The notes under the pieces are model-generated. The model ran no database searches, was not told where the DNA came from, and was given only the letters and a program-made list of their open reading frames with translations. Below are positions 59,248 through 64,000 of a stretch of 64,000 nucleotides of DNA, piece by piece. A program made the position numbers and the translations under genes. How positions within the stretch are numbered: position 1 is the first letter of the stretch; each line of letters begins with the position of its first letter. The DNA lies in contig NZ_BDCU01000045.1 in NCBI RefSeq assembly GCF_001618425.1, positions 18,866-82,865 on the forward strand, in the 5' to 3' direction. The DNA is from Nocardia fusca NBRC 14340. GTDB taxonomy: Bacteria; Actinomycetota; Actinomycetes; Mycobacteriales; Mycobacteriaceae.

Positions 59248-60876
59248 ATGACGACCACACCTGTCGATTCGGTAACCACCGGTCCGATCGAGGGCAGCGT
59301 CAAGCACTATCGGGATATCGACGGTCTACGCGTTCCGGTACGCCGGATCGAGCTGACCAACGGCGACCATTTCGACGTCTACGACACGTCCGGTCCGTAC
59401 ACCGACGACGCCGCGACCATCGACCTGGAGGCGGGCCTGCCCGCACTCCGGAACGAGTGGGACAAACCGGATGTGCCCGGCCCGCGTACCCAGCTCGCCT
59501 GGGCCCGGGCCGGGATCGTGACCCCGGAGATGCGCTTCGTCGCCGCTCGGGAGGGCGTGCCGGCGGAGCTGGTACGTGCGGAGGTCGCCGCCGGCCGCGC
59601 GGTGATCCCGGCCAATCACCGGCATCCGGAACTGGAGCCGACCGTCATCGGCAAGAAGTTCCTGGTGAAGATCAACGCCAATATCGGCAATTCGGCCGTC
59701 TCGTCCTCGATCGCCGAGGAGGTCGAGAAGATGGTGTGGGCCACCCGCTGGGGCGCCGACACCATCATGGATCTGTCCACCGGCAAGAACATCCACGAGA
59801 CGCGCGAGTGGATTCTGCGCAATTCTCCGGTCCCGGTGGGCACGGTGCCGATCTATCAGGCACTGGAGAAATGCAACGGTGACCCGACCGCGCTCACCTG
59901 GGATATCTACCGCGACACCGTGATCGAGCAGTGCGAGCAAGGCGTCGACTATATGACCGTGCACGCCGGCGTACTGCTGCGCTATGTGCCGCTGACCGCG
60001 AAACGGGTCACCGGAATCGTCTCGCGCGGCGGTTCCATCATGGCCGCGTGGTGCCTGGCCCACCATCGGGAATCGTTCCTGTACACCCATTTCGAGGAGT
60101 TGTGCGAAATCCTGGCGCGCTACGACGTCACCTTCTCGCTGGGTGACGGTCTACGGCCCGGTTCGATCGCCGACGCCAACGACGAGGCCCAGTTCGCCGA
60201 ACTCCGTACGCTGGGCGAACTGACCAAGATCGCGAAATCGCACGGCGTGCAGGTGATGATCGAGGGCCCCGGGCATGTGCCCATGCACAAGATCGTGGAG
60301 AACGTGCGGCTGGAAGAAGAGCTGTGCGAAGAAGCTCCCTTCTACACCCTCGGTCCGCTGGCCACCGATATCGCGCCCGCCTACGACCACATCACCTCGG
60401 CCATCGGCGCCGCGATCATCGCGCAGGCCGGGACCGCGATGCTGTGCTACGTCACACCGAAGGAACACCTCGGCCTGCCCGACCGTGACGATGTGAAGAC
60501 CGGTGTCATCACCTACAAGATCGCCGCGCACGCGGCCGATCTGGCCAAAGGCCATCCGCACGCCCAGCGCCGTGATGACGAGTTGTCCAAGGCCCGGTTC
60601 GAATTCCGCTGGCGCGACCAGTTCGCACTGTCGCTGGATCCCGATACCGCGCGCGAATACCACGACGAGACGATGCCCGCGGAACCGGCGAAGACGGCGC
60701 ATTTCTGTTCGATGTGCGGTCCGAAATTCTGCTCGATGCGCATCTCCGCGGACGTCCGCGCATACGCGGAGGAGCACAATCTGACGGATGTCGATGCCAT
60801 CGAGGCCGGGATGGCGGAGAAGTCGGCCGAGTTCACCGAGGCCGGTAAACGGGTGTATCTGCCACTGACCACCTGA
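59248..60876 (+). CDS. thiC: phosphomethylpyrimidine synthase ThiC
   Basis: Radical-SAM enzyme that rearranges aminoimidazole ribotide to hydroxymethylpyrimidine phosphate in thiamine synthesis. The 542-residue protein has NANIGNSAVSSSIAEEVEKM, GADTIMDLSTGKNIHETREW, RGGSIMAAWCLAHHRESFLY, EGPGHVPMHKIVENVRLEEE and the C-terminal [4Fe-4S] motif FCSMCGPKFCSM (C-x2-C-x4-C). GGAGG precedes the ATG by 5 nt and is inside the reach of the TPP riboswitch. No other thiamine gene is in the window. Confidence 0.97.
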   Translation: MTTTPVDSVTTGPIEGSVKHYRDIDGLRVPVRRIELTNGDHFDVYDTSGPYTDDAATIDLEAGLPALRNEWDKPDVPGPRTQLAWARAGIVTPEMRFVAAREGVPAELVRAEVAAGRAVIPANHRHPELEPTVIGKKFLVKINANIGNSAVSSSIAEEVEKMVWATRWGADTIMDLSTGKNIHETREWILRNSPVPVGTVPIYQALEKCNGDPTALTWDIYRDTVIEQCEQGVDYMTVHAGVLLRYVPLTAKRVTGIVSRGGSIMAAWCLAHHRESFLYTHFEELCEILARYDVTFSLGDGLRPGSIADANDEAQFAELRTLGELTKIAKSHGVQVMIEGPGHVPMHKIVENVRLEEELCEEAPFYTLGPLATDIAPAYDHITSAIGAAIIAQAGTAMLCYVTPKEHLGLPDRDDVKTGVITYKIAAHAADLAKGHPHAQRRDDELSKARFEFRWRDQFALSLDPDTAREYHDETMPAEPAKTAHFCSMCGPKFCSMRISADVRAYAEEHNLTDVDAIEAGMAEKSAEFTEAGKRVYLPLTT

Positions 60877-60980
60877 GGGATGAGCGCCCGGCCTCGACCA
60901 CGTGGGGCCGGGCGCCCGGGCATTCGGCCCCGGCTCTCGGAGAGCGCGCACCCGGCGCGACTCGAGGGCCGGCCGCTTAA

Positions 60981-60995
60981 TGAAAACCGTTATCG
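60981..60995. promoter_or_regulatory. Zur-like box upstream of COG0523 gene
   Basis: TGAAAACCGTTATCG approximates the actinobacterial Zur palindrome TGAAAAY-n-RTTTTCA (left arm exact, right arm 5 of 7). It overlaps the likely promoter, 8 bp before ATG 61004. Since COG0523 proteins are often zinc-regulated metallochaperones, this fits zinc-limitation control. Confidence 0.5.
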
Positions 60996-61003
60996 TTATC
61001 TAT

Positions 61004-62149
61004 ATGACTGCGATGAGCCCCCGCCCCCTGCCCGTGACCGTCCTGTCGGGCTTCCTCGGCGCCGGCAAGACCACCCTGCTCAACCACATACTCGCCAACC
61101 GGGAGGGGCGGCGCGTCGCGGTGATCGTGAACGATATGAGTGAGGTGAACATCGACGCGGCGCTGATCGCGGGGCAGGGCCATCTCGACCGGACCGAGGA
61201 GAAGCTCGTCGAGCTCACCAACGGCTGCATCTGCTGCACCCTGCGGGAGGACCTCATCGAGGCGGTGGGCCGGCTGGCCCGGGACGGGCGCTTCGATCAA
61301 CTGGTCATCGAGTCCACCGGCATCTCCGAGCCCATGCCGGTGGCGGCGACCTTCGAATGGGAATTCGAGGACGGGTTCTCCCTGGGCGAGCTGGCTCGGC
61401 TCGACACCATGGTCACCGTGGTGGACGCCTCGACCTTCCTCACCGAGGTGACCCGCGGCGAGACCCTCGCCTCCCGGAATCTGGAGGCCGGCGCCGGAGA
61501 CGAGCGCGGTATCGCCGAACTCCTCGCCGATCAGGTCGAATTCGCCGACGTCCTGCTGCTCAACAAAATCGATCTGGTGAGCCCGGCGGTGGCCGGCGCG
61601 GTGGAGGCGACGCTACGCCGGATGAATCCGCGCGCCGAACTGATCCGCACCAGCAAGGGGATCGTCGAACTGGCCGAAGTACTCGACACCGGACGCTACG
61701 ACCCGGCCGTCGCCGCTACTGCCGAAGGCTGGGAGGCGGAACTGGCGGGCGGGCACACTCCCGAAACCGAGGAATACGGCATCAGCAGTCTCACCTACAC
61801 CGCCGACCGCCCGTTCCACCCGCAACGCCTCGCCGACGTCCTGGCCGGGCTGCGCAGGCTGTTGCGCAGCAAGGGTTTCTGCTGGATCGCCAGCCGTCCC
61901 GAGATCGCCGCGGTCTGGTCGCAGGCCGGGCCGAACCTCACTTTCGAACCCGCGGCCCGGTGGTCGGCACTGGAGATCGCGGCCGGGCAGGAGATCGTAT
62001 TCATCGGAGTGACGCTGGATCGACAGAGTTTGCGCGCCGCGCTCGACGCGGCCCTGCTCACCGACACCGAATACGCCGCCGGACCGCGCGCCTGGGTGCG
62101 CTACCCGGACCCCTTCCCCGCCTGGGACACGCTGCACGAGCACAGCTGA
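61004..62149 (+). CDS. COG0523 family GTPase (metallochaperone)
   Basis: A 381-residue G3E-family GTPase that inserts or traffics metal ions, probably zinc. Walker A is GFLGAGKTTLLNH near residue 13, the zinc-binding C-x-C-C motif is NGCICCTLREDL near 77, switch Asp-Glu is in LVIESTGISEPMPVA, and the guanine motif is NKIDL near 188. The C-terminal CobW_C domain follows (ISSLTYTADRPFHPQRLADV, FIGVTLDRQSLRAALDAALL). The start is ATG 61004 or 61013; TATCGT lies 7 nt before 61004. The frame is open to 60902 but that part looks non-coding. Confidence 0.88.
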   Translation: MTAMSPRPLPVTVLSGFLGAGKTTLLNHILANREGRRVAVIVNDMSEVNIDAALIAGQGHLDRTEEKLVELTNGCICCTLREDLIEAVGRLARDGRFDQLVIESTGISEPMPVAATFEWEFEDGFSLGELARLDTMVTVVDASTFLTEVTRGETLASRNLEAGAGDERGIAELLADQVEFADVLLLNKIDLVSPAVAGAVEATLRRMNPRAELIRTSKGIVELAEVLDTGRYDPAVAATAEGWEAELAGGHTPETEEYGISSLTYTADRPFHPQRLADVLAGLRRLLRSKGFCWIASRPEIAAVWSQAGPNLTFEPAARWSALEIAAGQEIVFIGVTLDRQSLRAALDAALLTDTEYAAGPRAWVRYPDPFPAWDTLHEHS

Positions 62150-62363
62150 ACCGGACCGTGCGCCCGGTCTCCCCGGTCGCCATCTCCCCGGTCCCACCCC
62201 TCCAGGCCGACGCCCCGGCGGGCTCCCTGTCGCGGCGCCGGAGGCATTCCGCGCCGAGCCTGCTCCAGCGGGCGATAGCCCGGTGCTCGGCTCGGAACGG
62301 ACCGCGACAACAGCGGATCCGGTACTCGCCGAGCCCGCAGACCCCACCCACTTCCGGAGCCGA
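62150..62363. other. non-coding gap after the COG0523 gene
   Basis: About 210 bases between the convergent COG0523 and NAD(P)-binding reductase genes. No terminator with a clear long stem, no gene and no RNA was seen. Confidence 0.4.
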
Positions 62364-62987
62364 TCAGTGGGAGATCCCGGGAGCCCGGTGCACATAGGTA
62401 CGGTCGGTGATCTGGTCGAGCAGGAACTCCGCGATATCGGCGCGGGCGATCTTCAGGCCGAGCCCGGTCTCGTCGGCACCGAAACCACGTCGGTAGGTGC
62501 CGGTGCGGGGGCCGTCGGTGAAGGCGCTGGGCCGCACGATGGTCCACTCCAGGTCGCTGGCCCGGACATAGGACTCCTGCTGCTGGTGGTCGGCGTAGGC
62601 CGGGCGCAGCAGCAGGCCGAACATGATGTACTTCCAGAGGAAATTCAGATTGGGACGGCTGTCGCCGGCACCCAGCGTGGACTGGCAGATCAGCCGTTTC
62701 ACGCCGGTGCGGTTCATCGCCTCGATGACCGTACGGGTGCCCTCCGCCCGCACCACGCCCTTGCGCCCGTTGCCCAGTGCGACCAGTACGGCGTCCTGGC
62801 CCTGGACGGCGCGCTCGACCGCACCCGGATCGAGCACATCCCCCTCCACGATGTGCAGGCGTTCGTGGGTGCGGGTGATCCGGCCGGCGTCACGGGTCAG
62901 CGCGGTGACCTCGTATCCGCGCGCCAGCGCCTGCTCGACGATGTGCCGTCCGACCGTGCCGGTCGCTCCGAAAACCGCGATTCGCAT
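62364..62987 (-). CDS. NAD(P)-binding Rossmann-fold reductase (NmrA/SDR-like)
   Basis: A 207-residue short-chain-dehydrogenase-related protein of the atypical SDR5 (BVR-B/NmrA-like) group. The nucleotide motif is MRIAVFGATGTVGRHIVEQA (G-A-T-G-x-x-G), followed by VEGDVLDPGAVERAVQGQDA, VKRLICQSTLGAGDSRPNLN and LEWTIVRPSAFTDGPRTGTY. Such proteins act as flavin reductases or redox sensors; the substrate is unknown. AGGAGCAATC precedes ATG 62987. It lies 122 bp downstream of the XRE regulator gene on the same strand and may be its target. Confidence 0.85.
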   Translation of the reverse strand: MRIAVFGATGTVGRHIVEQALARGYEVTALTRDAGRITRTHERLHIVEGDVLDPGAVERAVQGQDAVLVALGNGRKGVVRAEGTRTVIEAMNRTGVKRLICQSTLGAGDSRPNLNFLWKYIMFGLLLRPAYADHQQQESYVRASDLEWTIVRPSAFTDGPRTGTYRRGFGADETGLGLKIARADIAEFLLDQITDRTYVHRAPGISH

Positions 62988-63065
62988 GATTGCTCCTGAC
63001 TCGAAACCGTTGCCTTGTGGCTGGTTCCAGTACAGCAATCCAGAACGAGACGAACCATCGCTCGA

Positions 63066-63089
63066 ACGCTCGCCTGCATAAGCGAGCGT
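63066..63089. terminator. terminator-like hairpin after the XRE gene
   Basis: ACGCTCGC (63066-63073) pairs with GCGAGCGT (63082-63089) across an 8-nt loop, between the XRE stop and the reductase start on the minus strand. There is no T-run. Confidence 0.5.
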
Positions 63090-63109
63090 CTACGGCTCCG
63101 GGTGGCGGC

Positions 63110-63922
63110 TCAGGTGCGCAGCAACCGGGCCGTCGCCTCGTCGGCGGGATAGAAGGCTTCGATATGGAGTTCGTCGATGGTGACGTCGGTGGCCGAGAGG
63201 GCCGAGGCGGTGATGCTGAAGAAGGAGAGCTCGGCGTCGCCCACCCGCAACTGCAACGGCACCACCACATCGGTGCGGGCCCGGGCGCCGCCGTCGTGGC
63301 ACGGATAGGCGGTTACCTCGTCGAGCAACGCTTTCAGCCGGCTGTCGCCGGTGGCTTCCCACCGCCCGCGCACTTGGCCGAGCAGATGGTTGCGCCACTG
63401 ACCGAGGTTGCGGATCCGGGGCGCGAGACCGCCGGGGTGCAGTGAGATCCGGATGGCATTGACGGGCGGTTCCAGCAGCTCGGGGGCACAACCGTCGAGC
63501 AGCGCGTCGGTGGCGGCATTGCGGTCGACCACGTCCCAGCACCGGTCCAGCACCAGGGCCGGATGCGGAAGGTGCGCGTCGAGCAGGATCCGGAAGGCGT
63601 CCATCACCGACCGCAGTTCCGGGGCGTCCACCTCGCGCTGGCCGTAACTCGGCGCGTAACCGGCCGCGAGGAGCAGTTCGTTGCGTTCGCGCAGCGGGAC
63701 GTCCAGGTGCCCGGCCAGTCGTTCGACCATCTCGCGCGTGGGCCGGGACCGGCCGGTCTCCACGAAACTGAGGTGGCGGGTGGACACCTCGGCTTCCGAC
63801 GCGAGCTGCAACTGACTCAACCGGCGCCGCTCCCGCCAGGACCGCAGCAGGCCGCCGACAGAGGGTTCGGAATCCGAGATCACCACATCCGAAATCGTAG
63901 TCGCCGCAGTAACGGATCCCAT
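63110..63922 (-). CDS. XRE-family regulator with MmyB-like ligand domain
   Basis: A 270-residue regulator. Residues about 22-80 form the helix-turn-helix (GGLLRSWRERRRLSQLQLAS, EAEVSTRHLSFVETGRSRPT), typical of the group next to oxidoreductase genes. The C-terminal MmyB/MLTR sensor domain (about 105-265) reads MDAFRILLDAHLPHPALVLD, WDVVDRNAATDALLDG, RWEATGDSRLKALLDEVTAY and ELSFFSITASALSATDVTID. Members usually control a neighbouring NAD(P)-dependent oxidoreductase, which fits the reductase 122 bp away or a gene just outside the right edge. ATG 63922 has GGAGG only 2 nt before it, so the start could be a later GTG at 63886 or 63883. A perfect palindrome overlaps the start. Confidence 0.83.
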   Translation of the reverse strand: MGSVTAATTISDVVISDSEPSVGGLLRSWRERRRLSQLQLASEAEVSTRHLSFVETGRSRPTREMVERLAGHLDVPLRERNELLLAAGYAPSYGQREVDAPELRSVMDAFRILLDAHLPHPALVLDRCWDVVDRNAATDALLDGCAPELLEPPVNAIRISLHPGGLAPRIRNLGQWRNHLLGQVRGRWEATGDSRLKALLDEVTAYPCHDGGARARTDVVVPLQLRVGDAELSFFSITASALSATDVTIDELHIEAFYPADEATARLLRT

Positions 63923-63937
63923 TACCTCCGAGGTAAT
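63921..63937. promoter_or_regulatory. perfect palindrome over the XRE gene start
   Basis: ATTACCTC-C-GAGGTAAT is a 17-bp perfect palindrome covering the start codon and ribosome site of the XRE gene. It lies 63 bp from the right window edge, where GGAAGGACTC looks like a ribosome site for a divergent gene. It is a probable operator for both. Confidence 0.65.
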
Positions 63938-64000
63938 CGTCGGGGCCGCCGATCCCGGTGATGCTTATGGCACCTGGTTCACACAACCCCGGAAGGACTC

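Overview
The window is a stretch of a high-GC actinobacterial chromosome, most likely a Nocardia or close relative in the Mycobacteriales. The gene content and order support this. It carries a block resembling the mycobacterial Rv0423c-Rv0440 region (thiC, xthA, GNAT, def, DUF3263, LytR_C, sodC, carboxylate-amine ligase, the Cdc48-like ATPase, pssA, psd, groEL2). It also carries scattered members of the Rv0462-Rv0467 neighbourhood (lpdA, AhpD-like, ramB, aceA) and of Rv0543c-Rv0545c (DUF3349, membrane protein, pitA). These correspondences come from memory of the M. tuberculosis map, not from a search. Many genes start 6-7 nt after a TANNNT hexamer with no Shine-Dalgarno sequence, as is common for leaderless actinobacterial mRNAs.

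Layout. 1-5.8 kb: the start of isocitrate lyase (aceA) reading out of the window, a probable ADP-ribosyltransferase gene flanked by long non-coding stretches and a tRNA-like remnant, an orphan xdhC, a PfkB sugar kinase, and ramB, the acetate/glyoxylate regulator whose likely sites lie upstream of aceA. 5.9-13.1 kb: the pitA operon, a divergent MarR/MFS efflux pair, a FadE5-type acyl-CoA dehydrogenase, a NERD-like membrane protein and a glyoxalase. 13.3-27.1 kb: patatin, a SRPBCC-ArsR operon, a possibly frameshifted small gene, a polysaccharide deacetylase, an AhpD-like protein, lpdA, an MFS carrier, a ZIP transporter, a TetR gene preceded by an unusual hairpin, two alpha/beta hydrolases and a prolyl oligopeptidase. 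27.4-34.1 kb: an iron-siderophore uptake cluster (reductase, binding lipoprotein, two permeases, ATPase) with IdeR-type boxes, followed by a MarR regulator and a secreted SMP-30-like lipoprotein.

34.2-44.8 kb: groEL2 with two CIRCE operators, a Clp-N-domain protein, pssA-psd (phosphatidylethanolamine synthesis), a FabH-type ketoacyl synthase, small lipoprotein genes and a two-domain AAA ATPase. 44.9-50.9 kb: a tightly overlapping Mrp cation/proton antiporter operon (A/B fusion, C, D, E, F, G). 50.8-58.9 kb: a PAP2/inositolphosphotransferase-like membrane enzyme, carboxylate-amine ligase, sodC, LytR_C, DUF3263, def, GNAT, xthA and a Uma2 protein. 59.1-64 kb: a TPP riboswitch with thiC, a COG0523 metallochaperone GTPase with a Zur-like box, an NAD(P)-binding reductase, and an XRE/MmyB-type regulator with a perfect palindrome at its start codon.

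No CRISPR array, insertion sequence, prophage, rRNA gene or intact tRNA gene was seen. The less ordinary items are the isolated ADP-ribosyltransferase, the structured leader between the ZIP and TetR genes, the paired hairpins before the AAA ATPase, a dispersed GC-rich palindromic repeat, and several clear but unassigned operators.
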